From positions 1-26,032 of the forward strand of contig UQRY01000026.1 of NCBI GenBank assembly GCA_900543675.1: a stretch of 26,032 nt of DNA, written 5' to 3'. The translations under genes and the position numbers were made by a program. The stretch is from an uncultured Mycoplasmatota bacterium (GTDB lineage: Bacteria > Bacillota_I > Bacilli_A > RF39 > UBA660). Below the pieces are notes generated by a model. That model searched no databases and was not told the origin of the DNA. It saw only the letters and a list, made by a program, of their open reading frames with translations. The stretch's first letter is position 1; each line of letters opens with the position of its first letter. Positions 7,594-15,484 of this stretch are shown piece after piece.

Positions 7594-9408
7594 TTATTTT
7601 TCTTCGTATTCAGCTTCTTTAACGTCGTCTTTATTATCGCTATTATCTTCATCGCTACTTGATTCAGCTTGGTTTTGTTGTGCTTGTTGATATACTTTAG
7701 TAGCTAGAGCCATAGCTTTTTCTTGTAATTTATCTTTCTTTTCTTTGATGTCGTCAAGATCATCTTTTTCAAGAGCTTCTTTTAATTCTTTAATTAAATC
7801 TTCAGCTTCTTCTTTTTCTTTCTTGTCGACTTTATCGCCTAGGTCTTTAAGTGATTTTTCTGTTTGGAATACTAGTTGTTCAGCTTCATTTTTGGTATCA
7901 GCAGCTTCTTTACGTTTTTCATCTTCTTCTTTATGTTCTTCTGCTTCTTTTCTCATTCTTTCTACTTCTTCATCACTTAAGTTAGTACTAGATGTAATCG
8001 TAATAGATTGTTCTTTATTTGTACCTAAATCTTTAGCAGTTACGTTTACGATACCATTAGCATCGATATCAAATTTAACTTCGATTTGTGGTACACCACG
8101 TGGAGCTGCAGGAATTCCAGTTAATTGGAAGTGACCAAGTGTCTTATTGTCACTAGCCATACTTCTTTCTCCCTGTAGAACGTGAATGTCAACAGCAGGT
8201 TGGTTATCAGCAGCAGTTGAGAATACTTGACTCTTTGATGTAGGGATCGTTGTATTTCTTGGGATTAATGTTGTCATAACGCCACCTAAGGTTTCAATAC
8301 CTAATGAAAGTGGAGTTACGTCTAGTAAGACAATGTCATTTACTTCTCCAGTTAATACACCACCTTGAATAGCAGCACCCATAGCTACAGCTTCATCTGG
8401 GTTAACTTCATGAGAAGGTTTTTGTCCTAATTCTTTTTCTACTAATTCTTGTACCATAGGGATACGAGTAGAACCACCAACAAGGATAACTTTATCGATG
8501 TCTTTAGCTTTTAATTTAGCATCTTTTAAAGCCTTTCTAACTGGTTCCAATGTAGAATCTACTAAATCACGGATAAGATCTTCAAACTTCGCACGAGTAA
8601 TCGTCATATCGATATGAAGTGGTCCATCTTCTCCTTGAGAAATAAATGGTGCAGAAATTTGAGTTGAAGTCATACCACTTAAGTCTTTCTTTGCTTTTTC
8701 GCTGATTTCTTTTAATCTCTGCATAGCTAGTTTATCTTTTCTTAAGTCGATATCATTTTCTTTCTTGAATTCATCAATGATATAATCCATTAAGCAATTA
8801 TCAAAGTCATCTCCACCAAGTTTATTATTACCAGCTGTTGACTTAACTTCGAAGATACCGTCTCCTAATTCTAGAATAGATACATCGAATGTACCTCCAC
8901 CTAAGTCATAAACAAGAATTGTTTGGTTCTTATCTTGTTTATCAAGACCAAAGGCTAAGGCAGCAGCAGTTGGTTCGTTGATAATTCTTTCTACGTCTAA
9001 ACCAGCAATTTTACCAGCATTCTTTGTTGCTTGACGTTGGGCATCGTTAAAGTATGCAGGAACAGTAATAACAGCTTTAGTTACTTTTTCTCCTAAATAT
9101 TTTTCAGCATAATCTTTCATATAGGAAAGAATCATCGCAGAAACTTCTTCTGGAGTATATTTTTTATCTTCCATTTCTACTTTCTTATCTGTACCCATTA
9201 AACGTTTAATGGAAGAAATTGTATTCTTATTCGTTAAGGCTTGACGTTTAGCAGCATCTCCAACTAAACGTTCTCCTTTTTTCATAGATACAACAGAAGG
9301 TGTTGTTCTTCCTCCTTCTGGGTTTGGAATTACAGTAGCTGTTCCTCCTTCTAGTACAGCTACACAACTATTTGTTGTACCAAGGTCTATACCTATAATT
9401 TTACTCAT
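7594..9408 (-). CDS. dnaK: Chaperone DnaK (Hsp70)
   Basis: ATP-dependent Hsp70 chaperone. The nucleotide-binding domain opens with IGIDLGTTNSCVAVLEG and carries the Hsp70 signatures VYDLGGGTFDVSIL and VILVGGSTRIPMVQ. The substrate-binding domain starts near residue 360 (LLDVTPLSLGIETLGG). A helical lid and an acidic tail ending AEYEEK follow. 604 residues, matching Gram-positive DnaK, which lacks the N-terminal insertion of proteobacterial forms. RBS AAAGGA lies 9 bases before the ATG. Its partners GrpE and DnaJ are in the same operon. Confidence 0.98.
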   Translation of the reverse strand: MSKIIGIDLGTTNSCVAVLEGGTATVIPNPEGGRTTPSVVSMKKGERLVGDAAKRQALTNKNTISSIKRLMGTDKKVEMEDKKYTPEEVSAMILSYMKDYAEKYLGEKVTKAVITVPAYFNDAQRQATKNAGKIAGLDVERIINEPTAAALAFGLDKQDKNQTILVYDLGGGTFDVSILELGDGIFEVKSTAGNNKLGGDDFDNCLMDYIIDEFKKENDIDLRKDKLAMQRLKEISEKAKKDLSGMTSTQISAPFISQGEDGPLHIDMTITRAKFEDLIRDLVDSTLEPVRKALKDAKLKAKDIDKVILVGGSTRIPMVQELVEKELGQKPSHEVNPDEAVAMGAAIQGGVLTGEVNDIVLLDVTPLSLGIETLGGVMTTLIPRNTTIPTSKSQVFSTAADNQPAVDIHVLQGERSMASDNKTLGHFQLTGIPAAPRGVPQIEVKFDIDANGIVNVTAKDLGTNKEQSITITSSTNLSDEEVERMRKEAEEHKEEDEKRKEAADTKNEAEQLVFQTEKSLKDLGDKVDKKEKEEAEDLIKELKEALEKDDLDDIKEKKDKLQEKAMALATKVYQQAQQNQAESSSDEDNSDNKDDVKEAEYEEK

Positions 9409-9423
9409 ATTATCAAATCCTTT

Positions 9424-10062
9424 CTAATCCTCTAATTTATTTACTTTTACTACAGCATGTTTGATGACCTTTTCTTTTAGTTTGTATCCTTTAATCAATA
9501 CTTCTAAAACGATGCCATCTGGTTTTGTCTCATCTTTCGCTACCATCATCGCTTCCATATAATTTGGATCAAATGGATAATCTAATGCTTCGATTTCGAC
9601 TACACCGTATTTATTTAAAATATTTTTGAATTGTATACTAGTCATTTCAATTCCTTTTTTGATTTTCATTGCTTCTTCTGTTTCACATTTTACTTGACTA
9701 GCTCGATCTAAGTTTTCGATCATATCTAATAAATCAACGATCAAATCTTGATTGGCAAATTTTAATAAATTGGCCACTTCTTCATCTTTACGTTTACGAT
9801 AGTTAATACTATCTGCACGGGAAATCATTAATTTTTCTTGAAGATCCATATTTGTAGCTTGGAGTTCTTGAATTAGTTTTTTAGCCTCTTCTAATTCATG
9901 ATGTTCTTTATTACAACACTTCTTATGTTTTTTATCTCGACGATTCTTATCATGTTCACATTGACAAGTTTCTGTATTTTCTTGCATTTGATGGCTAGTT
10001 ACTTCTGATTTGCTTTTCTCCTCACTAACTTTAGCTTCTTCATTTATCGTTTCGTTTTTCAT
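9424..10062 (-). CDS. grpE: Nucleotide exchange factor GrpE with Cys/His-rich N-terminus
   Basis: GrpE releases ADP from DnaK. The conserved part runs from about residue 55: a long coiled coil (to about 140, with the typical RADSINYRKR), then the C-terminal beta domain with FDPNYMEAMM and the ending VIKHAVVKVNK. 212 residues. The N-terminal 55 residues are charged and disordered-looking, as in many GrpEs. They also contain C33, C35, H37, H46, C49, C50, H54 and H55, a cluster not normal for GrpE that resembles a metal or thiol site. RBS AAGGAA precedes ATG 10062. The gene sits 12 bases after hrcA. Confidence 0.93.
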   Translation of the reverse strand: MKNETINEEAKVSEEKSKSEVTSHQMQENTETCQCEHDKNRRDKKHKKCCNKEHHELEEAKKLIQELQATNMDLQEKLMISRADSINYRKRKDEEVANLLKFANQDLIVDLLDMIENLDRASQVKCETEEAMKIKKGIEMTSIQFKNILNKYGVVEIEALDYPFDPNYMEAMMVAKDETKPDGIVLEVLIKGYKLKEKVIKHAVVKVNKLED

Positions 10063-10074
10063 TCATCATCTTCC

Positions 10075-11058
10075 TTATTTTTCAATATTACTTTTGATAT
10101 ATTCTAGTAATGCTACTACACGATCATAATCCATTCGTTTGGGTCCGACTACCGCAATCGTTCCTTCTTCTGATGGCGTATGATAAGTAGTTTTGATAAT
10201 CGTTACGTCATCATCCAAGTTATTTTCTTTTCCAATATAAACTTTGATATCATTATTATCAGTTTCAATATTGGCAAGTAAGTTCTCATCGTCTAATTTG
10301 GTTAGTATTTCTTTGATTTTGTCCACGTTGTTGAATTCTGGTTGTTTTAGCATATTATTTCTACCGACAACATCGACATTTTGATGAGAGAATTCTTGAA
10401 ATACTTGGTAGAATGTATTATAGATAATTTCGTGTTCTTTTACGTATCTACCGATGATCGGCTTGATTTCGAATTCTAGCTTACTACTCACTTCGTCAAT
10501 CGGTGTTCCAACAATTAAATCGTTAATTAGACTTACTGTCTTTTTCACTTCCTCTAAGGAAACGTCTTTAATAGTTACTGTCTTATGTTCTACGTGACCT
10601 TTATCTGTGATAACGATAATAATCATATTTTCTTTATCTAAAGGCACGACGTTGATTTCTTTTAATTGATTTTCGTGGGATGCTTTTCCTAAGACGATCG
10701 AAGTGTAATTCGTCATATCAGAAATCAACTGTAAACTTTTCTTTAGACAGTCGGATAACACCAAATTTTGGTTTTTGAAAATGATTTGAAGCTTGAGCAT
10801 TTCTTCCCCGTTCATTTCTTTCGGCTGCATCAAGTGATCAACGTAATATCTGTACCCTGCTTCACTCGGAACTCTTCCTGATGAAGTATGAGTTTTTTCT
10901 AGTAATCCTAAGTTTTCTAATTCCACCATTTCGTTTCTGACTGTGGCACTAGAACATTTTAACTTTTTGCAGATTAGATTAGAACTTACGGGCTTCGCTA
11001 GTTCAATATACTTCATGACAATCAGTTTCAAAATATTCTCTTGTCTTTTTGTAAGCAT
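10075..11058 (-). CDS. hrcA: Heat-inducible transcription repressor HrcA
   Basis: Represses class I heat-shock genes by binding CIRCE and is folded into active form by GroEL. The N-terminal winged helix (1-75) shows the family signature SSATVRNEMVELENLGLLEK and the TSSGRVPSEAGYRYYVD stretch. A GAF-like dimer domain follows. The frame can begin at a GTG at 11067, but I choose ATG 11058: MLTKRQ matches the usual HrcA start, and AAGG lies at a workable distance. That gives 327 residues. Two CIRCE-type operators and a consensus promoter lie just upstream, so the operon is autoregulated. Confidence 0.96.
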   Translation of the reverse strand: MLTKRQENILKLIVMKYIELAKPVSSNLICKKLKCSSATVRNEMVELENLGLLEKTHTSSGRVPSEAGYRYYVDHLMQPKEMNGEEMLKLQIIFKNQNLVLSDCLKKSLQLISDMTNYTSIVLGKASHENQLKEINVVPLDKENMIIIVITDKGHVEHKTVTIKDVSLEEVKKTVSLINDLIVGTPIDEVSSKLEFEIKPIIGRYVKEHEIIYNTFYQVFQEFSHQNVDVVGRNNMLKQPEFNNVDKIKEILTKLDDENLLANIETDNNDIKVYIGKENNLDDDVTIIKTTYHTPSEEGTIAVVGPKRMDYDRVVALLEYIKSNIEK

Positions 11059-11073
11059 CACTTCCACTACCTT

Positions 11074-11100
11074 CTAGCACTACTATTTTTCAAGTGCTAA
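11074..11100 (-). promoter_or_regulatory. CIRCE operator 1 (HrcA site)
   Basis: CTAGCACTA - 9 bases - AAGTGCTAA matches the CIRCE consensus TTAGCACTC-N9-GAGTGCTAA at 15 of 18 arm positions with exact spacing. It covers the transcription start region of the heat-shock promoter, 16 bases before the hrcA ATG. Confidence 0.92.
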
Positions 11101-11104
11101 TAAC

Positions 11105-11133
11105 ATTATATGCAAGTTGTTAGCAATTGTCAA
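11105..11133 (-). promoter_or_regulatory. Consensus sigma-A promoter of the heat-shock operon
   Basis: On the minus strand TTGACA (11133-11128), a 17-base spacer and TATAAT (11110-11105) form a perfect vegetative promoter. The -35 box lies partly in the centre of the second CIRCE-like repeat, and the predicted start falls in CIRCE 1. Derepression rather than an alternative sigma factor would drive heat induction. Confidence 0.9.
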
Positions 11134-11146
11134 CTGTTATTGCTAA
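11120..11146 (-). promoter_or_regulatory. CIRCE-like operator 2 overlapping the -35 box
   Basis: TTAGCAATT - GTCAACTGT - TATTGCTAA has the exact 9-9-9 architecture of CIRCE, with 8 of 9 arm positions pairing. The outer TTAGCA and TGCTAA of each arm match the consensus; the inner bases differ. It is probably a second, weaker HrcA site. HrcA binding is inferred. Confidence 0.7.
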
Positions 11147-11234
11147 TTTTTTAAAATATTCTGTTTACCTCATTATTTCATCATTTTCATAGAAAAGAAT
11201 AATTGGAAAACGGATAAAAACTCGATTTGTTCTC

Positions 11235-11263
11235 TTGACTTAGATACCGCCATTTCTTAAAAT
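11235..11263 (+). promoter_or_regulatory. Promoter of the kinase-like gene
   Basis: TTGACT, a 17-base spacer, then TAAAAT on the plus strand, about 80 bases before ATG 11344. It is divergent from the heat-shock promoter and far enough away not to share the CIRCE sites. Confidence 0.65.
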
Positions 11264-11343
11264 ATTACTCATCTGCAAAAAAAACATTTAATTAAGGATA
11301 AAAAAGTTTTGTAGTACATTATCTTTAACCAAAAGGAGTACGT

Positions 11344-12105
11344 ATGGCTTACTATAATAGGGAAAATAAAAAACTAGATATTCGTAATATGCGCTATTTA
11401 GATAGTGGTAGTTTTGGGGCTGTCTATTTAAAGGAAGATACAATTATCAAAATATATCATCCGGAATGTATTGATTCTTTTGAGGGAAAAATAACTCTTG
11501 AGGTATTTGATGTTCTAAAAGAGATACATCATCCTAATTTTATAGAATTATTAGACGTATATAGTAATCTTGATTTACTGACTTTATTTTGTAGAAAGTT
11601 CAATCTAATTTATCATTTTCAAATTGATGCCTATACAGCTAAATATTATCTAAACAGCGTGGTTAATCCGCTATTAGAAAACAAAGATTATTTACTAGAT
11701 AACTTGAGGGACATCATGGATTTAATGGATATATTTACTCAAGAAAAAATTCGAGCAGATGATTTAAGAAGTGGAAATATGATTTTAACTAAAGAAAATA
11801 TGATCGTTATCGATCCAGATTATTTTCGACTTACTACTTTGCCGTTGGATAAACTTGCCAGACATAACAAGGAAAGTTTATTTGCCTTAATTAAGGATAT
11901 TTGTTCTAATTATTTAGAGGAAATTCTTCTACAAGAAAATCCTATTTTAACATTACAACAACGAATGATTCGTGCTGATAAAATAGTAAATAGGCAGTTT
12001 GGTGATATCCATATTACTGAACAAACAGATATTCCAGCTGTACTTTCTAAACGATTAAAATCCGTGAAGAAGCCAGTAGAACTTTTTGAAAGAAAACAAA
12101 ATTAA
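11344..12105 (+). CDS. Small protein-kinase-fold protein
   Basis: 253 residues with the ATP-binding and catalytic landmarks of the protein kinase/aminoglycoside phosphotransferase fold. The glycine loop is LDSGSFGAVYL (G22, G25, V27), and K36 in IIKIYHP is the ATP lysine. A stretch reading EIHHPNFIELLDVY resembles the HPNIV region. The catalytic loop is ADDLRSGN (D140, N145) and the Mg loop is IDPD (D157), in place of HRD and DFG. It has no membrane segment or extra sensory domain, so it is not a PASTA-type kinase. Active residues are in place, but the HRD and DFG motifs are degenerate; the substrate is unknown and could be protein or a small molecule. RBS AAAGGAG precedes the ATG, and it has its own promoter at 11235-11263. 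No clear terminator follows. Confidence 0.7.
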   Translation: MAYYNRENKKLDIRNMRYLDSGSFGAVYLKEDTIIKIYHPECIDSFEGKITLEVFDVLKEIHHPNFIELLDVYSNLDLLTLFCRKFNLIYHFQIDAYTAKYYLNSVVNPLLENKDYLLDNLRDIMDLMDIFTQEKIRADDLRSGNMILTKENMIVIDPDYFRLTTLPLDKLARHNKESLFALIKDICSNYLEEILLQENPILTLQQRMIRADKIVNRQFGDIHITEQTDIPAVLSKRLKSVKKPVELFERKQN

Positions 12106-12175
12106 AATTTTTTATATTATGGATGCTTCTAAAACACTTTAGATTAATGTTCAATTGATATAAATAATCTTCATG

Positions 12176-13021
12176 TTATTTTTTTATAAATATAATTAAC
12201 TCTTTTGTAAATGTATCTTCGTTATTTTTTATATCTTCTTTAAGTTCTATTAGCTCTTCTTCTATTTTTTTAAATTTTTGTTTGTCTTTTTCAAGGTATC
12301 CAGTATTTTTATCGGAATAAAGAAAATCATTATACTTAGAAAAATCTATATTGTTTTCCTTTATTTTGTTACTTATTTCTATCATCATGAACATAAATGA
12401 TAAACCAATATTTGATAATTCCAAATAATGTTTTTTATCTGAGGTAAAATATTTTAGGCAATTAAAAAGTAAAAGTTTTAGGGAATAATAATTTTGAAGC
12501 ATTAATTTTTGGATTATTTCTTTCTCTTTGAGATTTTTGATTTCGATTATTGTACTTACAATCAATGAGCTATGAGTAAAATTACACAATTTTTCATATA
12601 GTTCAGTTAATATTTCTAATTTTTCTTTGCGATTTATATTTTGATATATTTCTGAACAAATTTCATTCATATGGGTTCTAAATTTACTAATTATTTTATT
12701 TATTTTTGTTTTATCTTTTTCTATTCCAAGAGTAATAAACTCTTCATAGACTTTACCATCAAATTGAATCATCATCCCCGTCATGATATACTCAAAAGCT
12801 GATCTTAATAATGTATTAGCATCCACTAATCTATTGCATTTTAGATTATTATAAACATTTATTAGTGTTTCATGAGCTTGTGTTAATAAACTTATTGTTT
12901 CGTTATGTTTTACTTTCTGATCGTTATTTAATTTATTTATATTATATTTACATCCAGCATCTAAGGGTTTAATAAATCTTTTTTTTATAGCATCATTAAT
13001 AGTTTTTTGTGTAATTTGCAT
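12176..13021 (-). CDS. Unrecognised helical protein, possibly HEPN/DUF5677-like
   Basis: 281 residues, Lys/Asn/Ile-rich and nearly all predicted helical. The N-terminal half contains a pattern (TQAHETLINVYNN, then DANTLLRSAFEYI) that resembles the helical bundle of DUF5677/HEPN-like proteins with an RSxxE core. KLCNFTHSS at about 147-155 resembles the His-containing helix of such families. The C-terminus is a charged coiled coil (KKIEEELIELKEDIKNN). No RNase HEPN RxxxxH motif is seen with certainty. The gene is isolated and more AT-rich than its neighbours. RBS AAGGAAG precedes the ATG. If HEPN-like, a defence or toxin role is possible; this is weak inference. Confidence 0.45.
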   Translation of the reverse strand: MQITQKTINDAIKKRFIKPLDAGCKYNINKLNNDQKVKHNETISLLTQAHETLINVYNNLKCNRLVDANTLLRSAFEYIMTGMMIQFDGKVYEEFITLGIEKDKTKINKIISKFRTHMNEICSEIYQNINRKEKLEILTELYEKLCNFTHSSLIVSTIIEIKNLKEKEIIQKLMLQNYYSLKLLLFNCLKYFTSDKKHYLELSNIGLSFMFMMIEISNKIKENNIDFSKYNDFLYSDKNTGYLEKDKQKFKKIEEELIELKEDIKNNEDTFTKELIIFIKK

Positions 13022-13090
13022 AGAACGCTTCCTTCAAAAATGTTTAGTTTATATTTTATCCTATTTTAAAAAATCTTCTAGTCTTTTCCT

Positions 13091-13112
13091 TATTTTGCAA
13101 TTTGGCAAAATA
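13091..13112. repeat. Perfect inverted repeat upstream of 12176-13021
   Basis: TATTTTGC - AATTTG - GCAAAATA, an 8-bp perfect inverted repeat with a 6-base centre, 70 bases upstream of the minus-strand gene start. It could be an operator or a small hairpin. There is no T run. Confidence 0.4.
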
Positions 13113-13158
13113 TTTATTTATATTTCCCATCAAAAATATTCATAAAAGTGTAACGATG

Positions 13159-13195
13159 AAAAAAACAGCATACTAACAAAAAGTTTGCTGTTTTT
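13159..13195 (-). terminator. Terminator of the ylbF-rsmD operon
   Basis: On the minus strand AAAACAGCA and TGCTGTTTT pair, followed by a T run. It begins 10 bases after the last gene of the cluster. Confidence 0.75.
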
Positions 13196-13204
13196 GGTAA
13201 GTGT

Positions 13205-13756
13205 TTAATCATCCCATGTATTACTGAAAGTAGATGGCCCAGAACGGATATATTTTCGCTTGATATGGCGCTCACTTTCTTTTCTTTCTAACGTTGTTTG
13301 ACGATGGTTACCATAGTGGGTAATTAAACGGCAAAAACGTTCCATTTTTTCGATCGAAATTTGATCATATGAGGCAAGGATTTCCTCGATTTCCTCCGTT
13401 GTGAATTCTACTTGGATCTTGTTTTCTTCGAGATTAAAATTTAGTTCCTTGTTATTCTTCTTTAAGTAATTTGAAATGGCTTTCTTGAGTTTATCTTCCC
13501 AAGCAAGTTGATGTTCATAGTAAGTTTTAAAATCGATAAGTTCCGCAAAATAATAGCCAAATTCTTGTTCGGTTAGAATTTTTTCAATACAAGTTAGATA
13601 ATTGACTGGTAAATCTGCAGATTTCTTTTCTTTCTTTTTGGGAATATAAACAATAGGATAAGTACCGTTTGCTAGACAAGCAAGTAGTAATTCAACGAAA
13701 TGGTCGATATCTACAACAGGTTCTACTGAATAAAAATAGCCACTATCCTCTTTCAT
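13205..13756 (-). CDS. Hypothetical protein, end of ylbF-rsmD operon
   Basis: 183 residues, not recognised. It is soluble, charged and helix-rich, with no signal peptide or membrane segment. Two features stand out: a KKKEKKSAD stretch near residue 40 and a C-terminal basic tail (ERKESERHIKRKYIRSG) ending TWDD. The start overlaps the end of the histidine phosphatase gene by 14 bases, so the two are translationally coupled and may work together. A terminator follows directly. Confidence 0.6.
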   Translation of the reverse strand: MKEDSGYFYSVEPVVDIDHFVELLLACLANGTYPIVYIPKKKEKKSADLPVNYLTCIEKILTEQEFGYYFAELIDFKTYYEHQLAWEDKLKKAISNYLKKNNKELNFNLEENKIQVEFTTEEIEEILASYDQISIEKMERFCRLITHYGNHRQTTLERKESERHIKRKYIRSGPSTFSNTWDD

Positions 13757-14312
13757 GGGTGAAGTCCTCCTTTTGAACTTGATATTCTTTACAGAAACAA
13801 TTAGGAATAGAAAAGCCTAACAGATTCTTTTTCCGATCAGTTTTCTTTAATATATGATGAAGAGCACGAACAACCGCTCCATGAGCAACAATCAGAATGG
13901 TATCGGTGTCTTCGTGTTTTGGAATTACATCTTGTAAAAAATCTTCGCAACGAGTAAAGATATCTTGTATTTTTTCTACATCGCCATCCCCGCTATTTAA
14001 TGGATAATCCCAATATTTTTTCGCACTATATTCTTGGCGGGGTGCTCCTTCAAACTGCCCCAAATAGCGTTCTATCAAACGTTTGTCTTCGCTAATTACT
14101 GTTTTATCCCCTGCTAAGATAATGGCGGTTGACCAAGCACGGACAAGTGGTGAGGTATAGCAAGCATCGAAGGAAATATCTTTTAATTTTTGTTTTAATC
14201 TGGTTGCTTCTCGAACGCCATATTCATTTAGTTGTAGATTTTCTCTTTGTCCTTGTAAGATTCCATTTGTATTGGCATCCGTTTCAGCATGTCTAACTAG
14301 ATAAATTTTCAC
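13743..14312 (-). CDS. Histidine phosphatase family protein (PGM-like)
   Basis: 189-residue branch-1 histidine phosphatase or cofactor-dependent phosphoglycerate-mutase-like enzyme. The catalytic motif is LVRHAET (R7, phospho-acceptor H8); R58 (SPLVRAWSTA), E81 (LIERYLGQFEG) and H144 (IVAHGAVVRAL) complete the active site. The substrate cannot be told from sequence; small phosphorylated metabolites or phosphoprotein are both known for the family. The start is GTG, directly abutting the TAG stop of rsmD, with GGGAGGAAG inside the end of rsmD as ribosome site. Confidence 0.85.
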   Translation of the reverse strand: MKIYLVRHAETDANTNGILQGQRENLQLNEYGVREATRLKQKLKDISFDACYTSPLVRAWSTAIILAGDKTVISEDKRLIERYLGQFEGAPRQEYSAKKYWDYPLNSGDGDVEKIQDIFTRCEDFLQDVIPKHEDTDTILIVAHGAVVRALHHILKKTDRKKNLLGFSIPNCFCKEYQVQKEDFTHERG

Positions 14313-14861
14313 CTAATCTTCCTCCCTTTTGTAAATGGTTATTCGTTTATATCCATACTTACGATCCTTTATCTGAATTAAATCTTGAATTTGTTCCTCT
14401 AAGTTACCTTGTTCGTATTCACAAACGACAATTCCACCTGGAGTTATTTTTTCTTTGGTGACTAATTCTTTTAATAGTTCAGGTAAAAAGGTGTACCGAT
14501 AAGGAGGATCTAGAAAAATCACATCATAGGATTCTTTATCTTGATTTAGAAAGGCTTGGTAATCGTTTAAAATCACTTTATTTTGATTGGTAGGAATATT
14601 CAAGTTGTCCATATTCTTTTTTATTGTTTGAACGGCTTTTGGATTATCGTCGACAAAGGTACAATGTCTTGCGCCATTACTTAATGCTTCCAAACCTAAA
14701 TTACCCGTTCCCGCAAATAAATCTAATACTTTAGCTTCCCCTACTTCATTTTGAATCATCGCAAATAAACTTTCTTTTACCCTGTCTTGAGTAGGTCTAG
14801 TGCCTTCTAATTGATATCCTAATACTTCTTTTCCTTTATATTTGCCACTAATGATTCTCAA
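14313..14861 (-). CDS. rsmD: 16S rRNA (guanine966-N2)-methyltransferase
   Basis: SAM-dependent methyltransferase for 16S rRNA m2G966. MRIISGKYKGKEV and TRPTQDRVKESLFAMI are the family N-terminus. The SAM motif is VLDLFAGTGNLGLEAL, and the catalytic DPPY is in DVIFLDPPYRY. 182 residues, full length. The start codon is TTG (14861), overlapping the ylbF stop as TTGA. Same relative order as B. subtilis ylbF...ylbH. Confidence 0.94.
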   Translation of the reverse strand: MRIISGKYKGKEVLGYQLEGTRPTQDRVKESLFAMIQNEVGEAKVLDLFAGTGNLGLEALSNGARHCTFVDDNPKAVQTIKKNMDNLNIPTNQNKVILNDYQAFLNQDKESYDVIFLDPPYRYTFLPELLKELVTKEKITPGGIVVCEYEQGNLEEQIQDLIQIKDRKYGYKRITIYKREED

Positions 14862-15166
14862 TTTTCACCACAATCCTTATTATCTGTTAATTCTTTGAAA
14901 TGACGGTTGATATCTAACGTTAGAAAATAAAGTTCATTTTCTAGTTGTTGATAGCGTACATAGTCTTTATTTTCAAAGATTTTTGTCTTTAATTCCTGCG
15001 CTTCTTTACTATTTTTATATTCAGCTAGCTGATATTTCTCCAGTAATTCTTTAAATGATTTATCCGCTAATAGTTTTTCTTTCAATGCTTTTAACTCTAT
15101 CATACGTGGATCTTTTTCTAATAAAGAAATGATCTCTGTAGTTTTTTTCTGTATTTTTTCTTCCAT
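14858..15166 (-). CDS. ylbF: YlbF/YmcA family protein
   Basis: 102 residues, all helical, with the YlbF/YmcA/YheA-family pattern (Kxx...LLADKSFKELLEKYQLAEYKNS...). In B. subtilis YlbF (RicF) forms a complex with RicA and RicT that supports RNase Y-dependent mRNA maturation, competence, biofilm and sporulation. This copy is shorter than the B. subtilis protein; the only cysteine is near the C-terminus, so the Fe-S-linked cysteine tail is not evident. AAGGAG lies 11 bases before the ATG. Identity as the RicF orthologue rests mainly on the ylbD-ylbE-ylbF-rsmD order. Confidence 0.8.
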   Translation of the reverse strand: MEEKIQKKTTEIISLLEKDPRMIELKALKEKLLADKSFKELLEKYQLAEYKNSKEAQELKTKIFENKDYVRYQQLENELYFLTLDINRHFKELTDNKDCGEN

Positions 15167-15196
15167 CTTGAATCATGCTCCTTGTTTTCTAAACTT

Positions 15197-15202
15197 ATTG
15201 TA
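15197..15202 (-). promoter_or_regulatory. Possible extended -10 promoter for ylbF-rsmD
   Basis: Minus-strand TGTTACAAT (TGn plus TACAAT) lies about 31 bases before the ylbF start and just after the ylbDE terminator. The -35 region is weak. Confidence 0.4.
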
Positions 15203-15225
15203 ACAGAATTTGATCTAAATAGAAA

Positions 15226-15260
15226 GAAAAAAAGATTTCTAAAATCGTAAATAGAAATCT
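15226..15260 (-). terminator. Terminator after ylbE
   Basis: Minus strand AGATTTCTA - 10 bases - TAGAAATCT, a perfect 9-bp stem, followed by a run of seven T. It begins right after the ylbE stop. Confidence 0.85.
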
Positions 15261-15261
15261 C

Positions 15262-15483
15262 TTATTGAATAATATCCATAAAGGTTCTAATTCTCTCTAT
15301 TTTTCTGGTTAAATCATCGAGCTTGTCACTAGGATTTAAATGATAGGTAGCTTTCATTTCTTCTTCCATATCTTTAATGGCTTCGGGATGGCGATTTAGT
15401 ACTTTATACCAAGCAGAATTATCTCTTAGATAACGATATAAATATGGATTATTTCTCACTTTTATTTGAGTTTCGATATTCAT
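15262..15483 (-). CDS. ylbE: YlbE-like protein
   Basis: 73 residues matching the YlbE-like family: an N-terminal helix with NNPYLYRYLRDNSAWYKVL, then a helical tail. The typical pattern is xxxLRxxPxWYRxLSRxP. Function unknown in the family. It starts 1 base after the ylbD stop, as part of a two-gene unit closed by the terminator at 15226-15260. Recognition is helped by the B. subtilis ylbD-E-F order. Confidence 0.75.
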   Translation of the reverse strand: MNIETQIKVRNNPYLYRYLRDNSAWYKVLNRHPEAIKDMEEEMKATYHLNPSDKLDDLTRKIERIRTFMDIIQ

Positions 15484-15484
15484 A

